Shown: piece by piece, positions 1-8,341 of the stretch
How the letters are laid out: each line of letters opens with the position of its first letter
How positions within the stretch are numbered: position 1 is the stretch's first letter
Assembly (NCBI RefSeq): GCF_002128405.1
Contig: NZ_NETJ01000001.1
Span: 1 to 64,000, forward strand
DNA from: Gottfriedia solisilvae
GTDB taxonomy: Bacteria > Bacillota > Bacilli > Bacillales > Bacillaceae_G
Direction: 5' to 3'
Length of the DNA stretch: 64,000 bases
The notes under the pieces: generated by a model
What the model was told of the DNA's origin: nothing
What the model saw: the letters and a program-made list of their open reading frames with translations, nothing else
Databases searched by the model: none
Program-made: the position numbers and the translations under genes

Positions 1-408
1 TATGCTTGTCGGGGCAGAGCGAGTCGCTTCCACTTTTCAAATGTCTAGTTTCAGCGACTTGCCCCTCGAGTCATAAGTCAAATCTCATGAAAGTTAAAAA
101 GCAACTTTCACTGATCTTCATCTTATGCTTGTCGGGGCAGAGCGAGTCGCTTCCACTTTTCAAATGTCTAGTTTCGGCTCCTAGCTCCTCGAGGTCATAA
201 GCCAAGGACCATTAAAGGTAAAAAGCACCTTTATTGCTCCTTGTCTTATGCTTGTCGGAGCTGACCAGTCGCCTCCACATTTCAAATGTCTAGTTCCAGC
301 GACTTGCCCCTCGAGTCATAAGTCAAATCTCATGAAAGTTAAAAAGCAACTTTCACTGATCTTCGTCTTATGCTTGTCGGGGCAGAGCGAGTCGCTTCCA
401 CTTTTCAA
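1..408. repeat. Tandem 122-123 bp intergenic repeat, 3 full units plus a partial one
   Basis: Units begin with TATGCTTGTCGG at 1, 124, 247 and 369; the window starts inside the array, so it may extend left. Each unit has a CTTATG...CATAAG outer pairing and a small internal hairpin (88-110, 213-233, 333-355). The internal stem is GAAAGTT/AACTTTC in units 1 and 3 but TAAAGGT/ACCTTTA in unit 2, so two base pairs changed on both sides and pairing is kept. Short reading frames here are artefacts of the repeat. Similar repeats are scattered between genes in many Bacillaceae; function unknown. Confidence 0.85.
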
Positions 409-524
409 AATAGGCTATTCCCTTTTTTTATTTGATTGGAAAATGACAGACAATTATTGTGCTTTTGCATAGTATACAGTAAAAACGTATGAGCCACGAC
501 GGATGTAGAAGGAGGTTAAAGAGG

Positions 525-1193
525 ATGACAAAGAAAAAACAACCTAAATATAACGTAGATGATATTGTCGTGATAACGTTATATGGGACTGTCGGTAAGA
601 TTACAAATATCAAACTGATGGACGGCATATTTGTTTACGAAGTGAATAATCATGATGGTTTGTATGTTGAAAATACTCTTCAGCTTCTGAATGAATATGA
701 TGGCAAAAAACTTGAAAAAGAGTGGATTGAGGTAAATTATTCATTTTCTTTTGGGGATTTAGTTCAGGTGAATGGATATGAAAAAGAGATTTTTCGTATT
801 GTTGGTTATCGTACAGAGGTTTGGCGTTATAAAAATGATGCTTGGGAAGACACAATTTATGAACTTGCCCGTATAACAGATGGTGAATGGTTAGAGGCAG
901 ATGAGACTGATTTAACCTTAATTGCGACAGCACAAACTGCTAATACAATTCTAAAAAAACTTAGAAATGATAAAAATGGCATTACAAAATTAGACTTAGA
1001 AAAGCTTCGTTCAATGAATGATTTTAATAAAAATAGAAATAAGACGACGAAATTAGAAATTATAGATGGGCTATTAGATATATATAATGATTATGCTGTT
1101 CTATATTCTATTTTTCAAGATGAAGAATATAAAATCGTGATGGATCTTGTTTTAAAAAATTTAAATAAATTTTCAGAAAAGAAAACAAATTGA
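525..1193 (+). CDS. yodN: YodN-like conserved protein of unknown function
   Basis: This encodes about 222 residues. The start at 525 is chosen because AAGGAGGT at 509-516 lies 8 bases upstream; an in-frame ATG at 489 has no such site. The first 130 residues are beta-rich, with two similar segments (VDDIVVITLYGTVGKI near residue 11 and a second FGDLVQVNGYEKEIFRIVG stretch near 76) that look like small SH3/KOW-type barrels. The C-terminal third is charged and helical. The YodN name rests on remembered similarity and on finding YozD-like and YodM-like genes next door, as in Bacillus subtilis. No enzymatic motif is visible. It converges on a small minus-strand gene at 1205-1372. Confidence 0.6.
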   Translation: MTKKKQPKYNVDDIVVITLYGTVGKITNIKLMDGIFVYEVNNHDGLYVENTLQLLNEYDGKKLEKEWIEVNYSFSFGDLVQVNGYEKEIFRIVGYRTEVWRYKNDAWEDTIYELARITDGEWLEADETDLTLIATAQTANTILKKLRNDKNGITKLDLEKLRSMNDFNKNRNKTTKLEIIDGLLDIYNDYAVLYSIFQDEEYKIVMDLVLKNLNKFSEKKTN

Positions 1194-1201
1194 GAGAGGA
1201 T

Positions 1202-1222
1202 ATTCTACAATAATTGTAGAAT
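1202..1222. terminator. Perfect 9-bp stem, 3-nt loop between convergent genes
   Basis: ATTCTACAA pairs with TTGTAGAAT around TAA. It overlaps the stop of the minus gene at 1205 and follows the plus gene ending at 1193. There is no strong T run, so it may be a weak bidirectional terminator or only an RNA end. Confidence 0.45.
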
Positions 1223-1372
1223 TATATGAATCATAAAAGGTATGCCTAACCCTATTAAAATGAAAAAGATAACAGAAGTAAATTTTTCTACAGTTGCTTC
1301 AAATAATTCTTCATTAAACATTAGTTCTTTCATTTTTAAGCTTGAGTTTGATTGCTTGTCCACTTTTAACAT
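1205..1372 (-). CDS. Small single-pass membrane protein, 55 aa
   Basis: An open frame of 55 codons on the minus strand starts at 1372, with AAAGGAG about 9-10 bases upstream; an in-frame ATG at 1381 lies too close to that site. Residues 1-31 are charged (MLKVDKQSNSSLKMKE...), and residues about 33-54 form one hydrophobic helix ending in LQLL. The ribosome-binding site, charged-to-hydrophobic layout and convergent terminator support a real gene. Function is unknown. It lies between the yodN-like and yozD-like genes, which are closer neighbours in Bacillus subtilis as I remember it, so it may be an insertion into that neighbourhood. Confidence 0.6.
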   Translation of the reverse strand: MLKVDKQSNSSLKMKELMFNEELFEATVEKFTSVIFFILIGLGIPFMIHIILQLL

Positions 1373-1524
1373 TGAAATCATTCTCCTTTAACATGTTTTA
1401 TTTGAATATATGCTTGTCTTTGTTGTATTATGCTAAAGGTTACATATTAATAATTTAAGTGCTTGGAAAGGTTTTTTTCATATTTTCTCATTTTGAACAT
1501 ATTAACTAGTAAGGGGTGATGCTA

Positions 1525-1701
1525 GTGAAAGAAATTGAAGTAGTGATTGATACGGAAGAAATTGCAGAATTTTTCTATCAACAGCTCATTCAGCGAGGAT
1601 ATGTGCCTGAAGAAGAGGAAATTGAAGAATTGGCCGATATTACTTTTGAATACTTATTGGAAAAATGTATGATTGATGAAATTGACGAAGAAGATGAATA
1701 G
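1525..1701 (+). CDS. yozD: YozD-like small acidic protein, 58 aa
   Basis: A very acidic 58-residue protein of unknown function. The GTG start at 1525 (protein begins VKEIEVVIDTEEI) is preferred because AAGGGG at 1511-1516 lies about 8 bases upstream; the ATG at 1519 would leave only 2. Features are the EIAEFFYQQL helix, the RGYVPEEEEIEELADI segment and the closing CMIDEIDEEDE tail, all of which I recall from the YozD family of Bacillus. It sits 93 bases upstream of the PAP2 phosphatase and was probably co-transcribed with it. No catalytic residues are apparent. Confidence 0.7.
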   Translation: MKEIEVVIDTEEIAEFFYQQLIQRGYVPEEEEIEELADITFEYLLEKCMIDEIDEEDE

Positions 1702-1794
1702 TCATGAAAGTGGCGACGGGTGCTCTCGTCGTTTTTCTCTATGTATTCAATAGTACAAGCGGGTGACCTATCTATTTTTAAGTCGGGGGAGTTT

Positions 1795-2418
1795 ATGAAA
1801 AAAAATAATTGGATAACCGTTTTTACTGCAATTTTGTTATTTGTTTTGTTAGGATTGATTTATAAAACAAGTATGGTCAAAACAATCGACGATGCATTTT
1901 TTGACTTTTTTGTTTCGGTGCGTTCAGATGCCCTAGATTCATTTTGTTTATTTTTAAGAGACTTTGGTTCTTCTAAAATGTATCTAAGTTTTGCTGTAGT
2001 TTTATTAATTTTTTCTATTATTCGTAAACGTATTTGGACAGGGATTTACTTATTAATCACTTTGCTTACTGCTAGATTAGTAGTTCAAATCGTCAAAGGT
2101 ATCTATGAACGACCACGACCAGCAGCAATGTATTATGTAGAAGACGGATTTAGTTTTCCAAGTGGTCATGCTGTAATGGCAACAAGCTTTTTTTTAACAT
2201 TAAGTTTCATCTTGATCATCTTAGATACTAATTTATTAAAACAAAGAAAAATCATTCAAGTAACTGCTTTAGCCATTATTTTATTAATTTCATTTAGTAG
2301 AATTTATTTACATGTTCACCATTTTTCGGATATTGTCGCTGGATGGTTAGTCGGCTATGTATGGTATAGCATTTGTAAAAATGTATTTATCTTTTTACAT
2401 GAACGTAAACAAATTTAA
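1795..2418 (+). CDS. yodM: PAP2-family membrane phosphatase (YodM-like)
   Basis: A 207-residue integral membrane phosphatase, expected to dephosphorylate lipid phosphates or polyprenyl pyrophosphates at the outer membrane face. All three PAP2 signature blocks are visible: K-x-I-Y-E-R-P-R-P, then PSGH, then SRIYLHVHHFSDIVAGW with the catalytic His and Asp. Several hydrophobic helices surround them. The start at 1795 follows a GGGGGAG ribosome-binding site; the frame also opens at 1720 but without a site. Its place after a yozD-like gene matches yodM of Bacillus subtilis. The exact substrate cannot be read from sequence. Confidence 0.82.
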   Translation: MKKNNWITVFTAILLFVLLGLIYKTSMVKTIDDAFFDFFVSVRSDALDSFCLFLRDFGSSKMYLSFAVVLLIFSIIRKRIWTGIYLLITLLTARLVVQIVKGIYERPRPAAMYYVEDGFSFPSGHAVMATSFFLTLSFILIILDTNLLKQRKIIQVTALAIILLISFSRIYLHVHHFSDIVAGWLVGYVWYSICKNVFIFLHERKQI

Positions 2419-2423
2419 ATTTT

Positions 2424-2478
2424 AAACACCTTATTTGTTATATAGTTTATCTATATTCCAACTAGGGTGTTTTTTTAA
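2424..2478 (+). terminator. Rho-independent terminator after PAP2 gene
   Basis: AAACACC pairs with GGTGTTT, with a small inner TATAG/CTATA hairpin in the loop, followed by a T run. It follows the plus-strand stop at 2418 by 5 bases. Confidence 0.7.
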
Positions 2479-2513
2479 TTGATTATACAAAACATAAATT
2501 TTATAAAGATCTT

Positions 2514-2841
2514 TTATGGATAACATCCAAAAGGACAATATCCTTGTTGTAAAAATAATGTATATCTAATCGTCGCGTCAGTTGCTTTATCAAACTCTCT
2601 AGAACGATATCCAAATGTTATGACGACATGCACTTCATAAGGTGATTTGATTCGAGCGTATGTATCAACTGTCGTTCTAAAGAACATGGCCTTCTTGGTC
2701 GGAAAATCCATAATCTGTACCACTTAAAACAGAATTTGCTTTGTAAATTTTATATGGGTATGTTTTAAAGACTCGAGTAATCGTTCTACCGCCTGTTATT
2801 TTTTCTGGAAATCTAACAACATCTTCTATCATGTTTAGCAT
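2514..2841 (-). pseudogene. Conserved-looking gene of about 108 codons broken by one frameshift
   Basis: Two minus-strand frames fit end to end. The first starts at 2841 (protein MLNMIEDVVRFPEKITGG..., with GAGGTGGTG upstream) and runs into a stop just after ...SGTDYGFSDQEGHVL. The second frame continues as ...DFPTKKAMFFRTTVDTYARI and ends ...GYCPFGCYP. Removing one T from the TTTT run near 2700 joins them as ...GTDYGFPTKKAMFFR.... This could be a real slip mutation or a sequencing error in a homopolymer. The joined protein (about 108 residues, basic, beta-rich, ending in a CPFGCYP tail) is not one I can name. Confidence 0.65.
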
Positions 2842-2902
2842 ATTACACCACCTCAAGTGATGTATATGCATCTATTCAAGTCCAAATTGCCTATAATCAT
2901 GT

Positions 2903-2938
2903 AAAAAAACCTGCACTTACGATAAGAGCAGGTTTTTT
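2903..2938. terminator. Bidirectional terminator
   Basis: A stem AAAAAACCTGC/GCAGGTTTTTT lies just downstream of the thioredoxin gene (minus). It has A and T tracts on both sides and is good in either direction. Confidence 0.8.
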
Positions 2939-2966
2939 AGGTAATTTCTATTCCTATTTTACTGAA

Positions 2967-3284
2967 TTACTCGAATTTCGTTAAAAATTCTTCAACTTGT
3001 TCTGGCGTTTTAGCATTGGCACTATGTAAGTGACCAATTTTTTCTCCATTTTGATAAACAAGTAAGCTAGGAATTCCCATAACTTGTTGTTCACTAGCGA
3101 TTTCTGGGAACTCATCTCGATCCATCGTATACCATTCAAACGATGGATGCTCTTCAATTACTTCTCCAACAAACGCATCAAGACGTGAACAATCTGGGCA
3201 CCATGTAGCATAGAATTTTACGACTACTGGTTTTTCACTACTAATAACTTCCTCATATTTTTTTACATCAATAATTTTTTCCAT
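2967..3284 (-). CDS. Thioredoxin-like protein, WCPDC active site
   Basis: A 105-residue single-domain thioredoxin fold. The redox site is WCPDC at about residues 28-32, in place of the usual WCGPC, and the cis-proline loop is seen as MGIPSLLVY. The C-terminal segment includes HLHSANAKTPEQVEEFL. There is no signal peptide, so it acts in the cytoplasm as a disulfide reductase or bacilliredoxin-like partner. It resembles YdbP of Bacillus subtilis as I remember it. GGGAGG lies just upstream of the ATG. It is transcribed alone, away from sbcDC. Confidence 0.8.
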   Translation of the reverse strand: MEKIIDVKKYEEVISSEKPVVVKFYATWCPDCSRLDAFVGEVIEEHPSFEWYTMDRDEFPEIASEQQVMGIPSLLVYQNGEKIGHLHSANAKTPEQVEEFLTKFE

Positions 3285-3388
3285 AAAGGCCTCCCTAGAG
3301 TCTAATAATTATATTTTGAATGATATCTTATAGTATTTCAATTATTTTGACCACTATAATCCATTTTTTAAACTTCAAATGAAAAAAG

Positions 3389-3418
3389 CATACAAACGTT
3401 CGTATGTTGATGTAAAAT
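3389..3418 (+). promoter_or_regulatory. Palindromic operator candidate and -10 upstream of sbcDC
   Basis: An 18-bp near-perfect palindrome (3389-3406, CATACAAAC/GTTCGTATG) is followed by TGTAAAAT, a good -10 candidate. Read as a Gram-positive SOS box (CGAAC-N4-GTTCG), the right half matches fully and the left half matches 3 of 5. LexA control of sbcDC is known in Staphylococcus aureus; here it is only a suggestion. Confidence 0.35.
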
Positions 3419-3452
3419 AGAGTAAACTAGAAGTTCAAATGAGGTGTAAAAA

Positions 3453-4610
3453 ATGAAATTTATTCATACAGCGGATTGGCACCTTGGAAAAATTGTTCAT
3501 GGTGTTCATATGACAGAAGATCAACGTTATATTTTAAAAGAATTTATTAATATCATTGAAGAAGAAAATCCAGATGCAGTAATCATTGCTGGCGATTTAT
3601 ATGATAAGAGTATATCTCCAACTGAAGCCATTGAATTATTAAACGAAGTATTACATCAAATTGTTATAGAATTAAACACACCAATACTAGCTATTGCTGG
3701 GAATCATGATAGTGCAGAAAGAGTTGAATTTGGAAGCAGTTTTATGGAAAAAGAAGGCCTTCATATTGTAGGGAAATTTCAAACCCCTTTTAAGAAGGTC
3801 ATAATGAACGATGAATTTGGAGAAGTTCATTTTTATTTAATTCCTTATGTAGAACCAAGTATTGTAGGTTATGTATTACAAAATGATGATATCCACTCAC
3901 ATGATGATGCGATGAAAGCAATCATTAATAAAATTAGAGATGAAGAATTAGATTCTTCAGCAAGAAATGTTTTTGTCGGACATGCATTTGTCACGAATAA
4001 TGGACAGCCATCTGATGAAGAAACTGAAGGCGAACGTACTTTAGCAATTGGTGGTGCTGAATACGTATCTCACCATAATTTCCAACATTTCAATTACACA
4101 GCATTGGGTCACTTACATCGTGCGCATTATGTTGGAAATCAATCTATTCGATATTCAGGATCTCCTTTAAAGTACTCTCTTTCTGAGGAAAACCATAAAA
4201 AAGGATGTTTAATTGTTGAGTTAGATGCTGAAGGTGAAGTATCTGTAACCAAAAGAGACTTTAATCCTAAGCGTGATTTGAGAACTGTTGAAGGAACGAT
4301 TGAAGAAATAAGGAAGCATCCAATCAATGAAGATTATGTTTTCGTAAAATTGACCGATGAGCATATGGTGGTACAACCGATGGAACAAATCCGAACGGTT
4401 TACCCAAATGCTATGCATGTCAGTAGAAAAAGAATTAATGCTGAGAGCACGATAGAAAGTAAAAAATACGTTGAAAAACAATCAAAAAATCAACTTGAGC
4501 TATATCAATCATTTTATAAAGAAATGACAAATGATGAATTAAGTGAAGAAAATGAAGAATTTATGAAAGAAATACTACATGATATTTTTGTAAAGGGAGA
4601 ATTAGAATGA
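3453..4610 (+). CDS. sbcD: SbcD, nuclease subunit of the SbcCD DNA repair complex
   Basis: A 385-residue Mre11-family metallophosphoesterase: the manganese-dependent exonuclease and hairpin endonuclease of SbcCD, which opens DNA hairpins and protein-blocked ends. The N-terminal phosphoesterase motifs run in order: DWHLGK (residues 8-13), GDLYD, GNHDS, a GHAF histidine and GHLHRAH. The C-terminal part is the capping and SbcC-binding region. The ATG follows GAGGTG by a normal spacing. Its stop overlaps the sbcC start by four bases (ATGA), so the two are translationally coupled. Length is normal for the family. Confidence 0.95.
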   Translation: MKFIHTADWHLGKIVHGVHMTEDQRYILKEFINIIEEENPDAVIIAGDLYDKSISPTEAIELLNEVLHQIVIELNTPILAIAGNHDSAERVEFGSSFMEKEGLHIVGKFQTPFKKVIMNDEFGEVHFYLIPYVEPSIVGYVLQNDDIHSHDDAMKAIINKIRDEELDSSARNVFVGHAFVTNNGQPSDEETEGERTLAIGGAEYVSHHNFQHFNYTALGHLHRAHYVGNQSIRYSGSPLKYSLSEENHKKGCLIVELDAEGEVSVTKRDFNPKRDLRTVEGTIEEIRKHPINEDYVFVKLTDEHMVVQPMEQIRTVYPNAMHVSRKRINAESTIESKKYVEKQSKNQLELYQSFYKEMTNDELSEENEEFMKEILHDIFVKGELE

Positions 4611-7600
4611 GACCATTAGAAGTTATTTTACATGCATTTGGTCCATACAAGGACAAAATCCATGTAGATTTTAATCAATTAAATGAAAAAGGGTTATTTG
4701 CGATAACTGGTCCGACCGGAGCAGGTAAAACTACAATCTTTGATGGTATTTGTTTTGCACTATATGGTGAAGCGAGTGGCGAAAACCGAAACGACCAAAC
4801 TTTATTACGAAGCCATTTTGCAGATGATGAAGTATATACAAGTGTTGACTTAACATTTGAACTGAAAGGAAAGCACTACAATATCTTTAGGCAAAAAGGT
4901 CATCAAAAGAAACAAAATAAAGGTATTACAGGTGACAAAATAGAGTTTTATAAAATCGAAAATAGTGAAAAAGTTCCATACTGTCAAGAATTTAATAAAA
5001 CTACGATTGTTAATAAAAAGGTTGAGGAATTACTGGGGATTAATGCAGATCAATTTAAACAAATTGTTCTACTCCCTCAAGGTGAATTTCGGAAATTATT
5101 AGTTTCTGATACGAAGGAAAAAGAAGAGATTTTACGTAAAATCTTTAAAACAGAATTATTCGATAAAGTGAAAGATACAATTGGAATTGCAAGATCTAAA
5201 ATGGAATCAAATTTTAGAAATCTAAAGCAAAAAATTGTCATTAAATTAGAAACGATAGAAGATTTGCTATTAGATAAAGGTATTAATATTACTGAGGATG
5301 CTCAAATAAACATTCATATCGTTAATGAAATTTTAGGTGAACATATTTCAACAATTGACGAAGAAATAAAGCAACTTGAAGAGAAAGAAAAAATACAAAA
5401 AGCTCAAAAAGAAGTTCTCCAACAAAAATTATATGCCGCTGAAACGCATAACAAAAACATTTACAGATTGCAAGAGTTAAATGAATTGATCACATTATTA
5501 AATGATCAACAAGAAGGAATTAAACAAAAGAAATCAAAATTATCAATGGCTACTAGAGCAGAAAAGGTACTGCCACAAAAGAATGAACTTGCCAAGCTGA
5601 ACGATTTGATTGTACAAGCTAAAGAAAAATTACAAAAAGAACATCATTCGTTAACCGAAATCCTTCAATTAATCGAAACGATTTCATTAAAAGTTGATAC
5701 ACTTCCTGAAAAAAATAAAGAGTTATCAAATTTTGAACATCGTTATAGTCAATTATTAGAACTGAAAGATAGTATAGTGAACTATCAAAAACTTGAAGAG
5801 ATTTATGTAATGAAAACCAAACAGTTAAAGCAACTTGAATTAGATGGACAAAAACTTCGAGATCAAATAACGAAAGAAAATGAAGAGCTTTATCAATTAA
5901 AAAATGAGTTTATTAAATTTGAAGGTATATATGAACAGTGGAATCAAATCACTCTATTGAAACAGCAAGTACATCAAAAAGGTGGCTTCGCAAAAAGAAT
6001 TGTCTTTGCAAAAAACGATTTAGATGGAAAGTTAAAAGATTATGACGTTAATGATGCCATTTTAAAAGAACATGTAAATAAATTAAATAGTTTAGAAATG
6101 AACATGTTACAACAAAGAGCAGCATATTTAGCAAAGGATTTAAAAGATCAAGAAGAATGTCCAGTTTGTGGAAGTACCCACCACCCTTCAATTGCAAAAT
6201 TTGCAGGCGATGTAAATGAACATGAAGTTGAGGTATTAAAAGCTAAAGTAACTACATTACAAAACCAATTAGCAACAAAACATGGTGAAATTAAAAATTT
6301 AGAAAATACAATCCAACTTGATCAACAATCGTTTATCGAGGAATATGGATTTTTTGAATTTTCAAATGAAGGTCTACGTTTATTAGCTAATGAATTTAAA
6401 GAGATTGATGCGAACTTATCAAGTATTTCAGAACGAAAAGAATCCTTTGAAAAAATTCAAAAAGCTTTAAAAGAAAAAGAGCAATTTATAGAAAGTTTAA
6501 CAATAAAGGCAACTGAATTAGGTAATGTAGTATCAGAGTGCTCAACAAAAATCAATGAACTAAAAGTTGAAAAAGTTCAAATTGAGACGATGTTACCTGA
6601 AACGACTAGAACTTATGAAGCATGGAATCAAGATGTACAAAAATACGAAAAAAATATACAGGTACTTCAATCAGAAATACTAGAAATTGAAGGAAGTTAC
6701 AAACGACTTTCAGAACAAAAAACAATTAAAGAAACAACTTGTTCTCATCTTGAACATGAAATAAATCGCCTAACTTCTGAAATCAAAATTTCACAAAATT
6801 CCTATAAAGAAAAATTGAGTGAGTATCAGTTTAGTCATGAAGAAGAGTTTTTGATTGCCATTGAATTAATTCAGTTTATTGATGAATATCAAAATGACAT
6901 TTCAAAGTATGAAGAAAATAGCCAGAGATTAATAACTGAAAGAGACATTCTCGAAAAACAAGTGCAATCAAAAGAAAAAATCGATGAGAATGAATTAAGG
7001 CAATCGTTGCAAGTAATCGCCCAACAAGCCGATCATATTTTAAATGATATCATTCGAATTCAAGAATTATCTAAACGATTATCACAATTACGTATAGACT
7101 TACAAACATATCAGGAAGAGTACGTGAAAACAGAAAAGAAATTGGCTGGATTAAATGATCTTTATAAAGTTACTAAAGGTGATAATGAAAAAATGATTTC
7201 ATTTGAACGTTATGTACTTTTAGACTACTTTGAGCAAATTATTGAGTCTGCCAATGTACGCTTGGATCATCTGTCAAATGGACAATTCCAATTACAAAGA
7301 AAAGATTCAGTTGAAAAAGGAAGAAAACAAAGTGGATTAGGACTAGAAGTGTATGATTCATATACTGGTCTTGCAAGAGATGTTAAAACCTTATCAGGGG
7401 GCGAACAGTTTAATGCTTCACTTTGTTTAGCACTTGGTATGGCGGATATTATCCAGGCTCATAAAGGTGGCGTTTCAATTGATACGTTGTTTATTGACGA
7501 AGGTTTCGGTTCATTGGACGATGAGTTACTTGCAAAAGCAATTGACACACTCATCCAACTCCAAAAGTCTGGTCGATTAATTGGTGTTATTTCACACGTT

Positions 7601-7687
7601 CAAGATGTAAAAGACGCAATGCCAGCGGTTATTGAAGTTCATAAGACAAATCATGGATACTCTGAAATATCTATTGTCGTTAAATGA
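4607..7687 (+). CDS. sbcC: SbcC, Rad50-type ATPase subunit of SbcCD
   Basis: A 1026-residue SMC-like ATPase that partners SbcD. The N-terminal Walker A is GPTGAGKT (35-42). Two long coiled-coil arms follow, joined by a zinc hook at C518-P-V-C521. The C-terminal ATPase half holds the signature LSGGEQF near residue 929 and Walker B/D-loop LFIDEGFGSLD near 965. The layout is complete and of usual length. The gene overlaps sbcD by 4 bases and is followed by a strong terminator, so sbcDC is a two-gene operon. Confidence 0.95.
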   Translation: MRPLEVILHAFGPYKDKIHVDFNQLNEKGLFAITGPTGAGKTTIFDGICFALYGEASGENRNDQTLLRSHFADDEVYTSVDLTFELKGKHYNIFRQKGHQKKQNKGITGDKIEFYKIENSEKVPYCQEFNKTTIVNKKVEELLGINADQFKQIVLLPQGEFRKLLVSDTKEKEEILRKIFKTELFDKVKDTIGIARSKMESNFRNLKQKIVIKLETIEDLLLDKGINITEDAQINIHIVNEILGEHISTIDEEIKQLEEKEKIQKAQKEVLQQKLYAAETHNKNIYRLQELNELITLLNDQQEGIKQKKSKLSMATRAEKVLPQKNELAKLNDLIVQAKEKLQKEHHSLTEILQLIETISLKVDTLPEKNKELSNFEHRYSQLLELKDSIVNYQKLEEIYVMKTKQLKQLELDGQKLRDQITKENEELYQLKNEFIKFEGIYEQWNQITLLKQQVHQKGGFAKRIVFAKNDLDGKLKDYDVNDAILKEHVNKLNSLEMNMLQQRAAYLAKDLKDQEECPVCGSTHHPSIAKFAGDVNEHEVEVLKAKVTTLQNQLATKHGEIKNLENTIQLDQQSFIEEYGFFEFSNEGLRLLANEFKEIDANLSSISERKESFEKIQKALKEKEQFIESLTIKATELGNVVSECSTKINELKVEKVQIETMLPETTRTYEAWNQDVQKYEKNIQVLQSEILEIEGSYKRLSEQKTIKETTCSHLEHEINRLTSEIKISQNSYKEKLSEYQFSHEEEFLIAIELIQFIDEYQNDISKYEENSQRLITERDILEKQVQSKEKIDENELRQSLQVIAQQADHILNDIIRIQELSKRLSQLRIDLQTYQEEYVKTEKKLAGLNDLYKVTKGDNEKMISFERYVLLDYFEQIIESANVRLDHLSNGQFQLQRKDSVEKGRKQSGLGLEVYDSYTGLARDVKTLSGGEQFNASLCLALGMADIIQAHKGGVSIDTLFIDEGFGSLDDELLAKAIDTLIQLQKSGRLIGVISHVQDVKDAMPAVIEVHKTNHGYSEISIVVK

Positions 7688-7778
7688 GTTTAATATGAGT
7701 TGGGTTGTCCGAATAAGCGGATTTTTCACTTTTAATGAGATAAGTAACGAATATTATATTTTTTCGTTCATTAAAGGA

Positions 7779-7816
7779 CCTTGTTAATTCAAAAAAGAAT
7801 TAACAAGGTTTTTTTT
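7779..7816 (+). terminator. Strong terminator after sbcC
   Basis: CCTTGTTAATTC pairs perfectly with GAATTAACAAGG (12 bp, 6-nt loop), followed by eight T residues. Confidence 0.9.
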
Positions 7817-8341
7817 GTGGTAAGGCATTTCTTTATAGTCTAACAGCTTATAAAACATGGTGTAATTTGGACACTCTTGCTTAAATATGATGCAACTTAA
7901 GTCTAAGTTGACTGAATCGAGCAAGGAGTCAACATTTTCATATAATATCAGTTTAACAACATCTTAATATCATTCTCCTCAACAGTAATCAACATATCAC
8001 TACAACAACACATGATGACGCATCACTATTGACACACCGTTCGATATTCCCCCGAATTTTAATTTTAAATTCAAAAATCTAAAATATTTTTCCTGTTAAT
8101 AACTTGAAATTCGATTTTATTATTGTTTTATTGACGATTTTTTTAACGAAAATTTTCAATATATAAGTCTATCTAACTATCTTTAATCACCCAATTTACA
8201 GTGAATTATGGTGTATGTACAATTCAATTAGTATTTATTTACTCAGAATGGTTAGTAAAATGACATTTTATTAAATTACTAATCTCATAAAAGTAGTGAA
8301 ATAAATATAAAACTTAATCAAATAAAAAAGGAGCAATGTTA
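7817..8341. other. Intergenic region upstream of the first subtilase
   Basis: About 520 bases of AT-rich DNA with no convincing gene. TTGACG at 8131 and TATATA at 8160 are too far apart (23 nt) to form a standard promoter. I see no riboswitch or operator I can defend. Confidence 0.4.

Noticed and set aside
6-472. Open frames of 60-75 codons within the first 470 bases
   Set aside because: They repeat the same residues in each tandem unit and have no ribosome-binding sites; they are translations of the non-coding repeat.
8131-8166. TTGACG...TATATA promoter upstream of the first subtilase
   Set aside because: Spacer of 23 bases is too long for sigma-A; no better partner hexamer was found.
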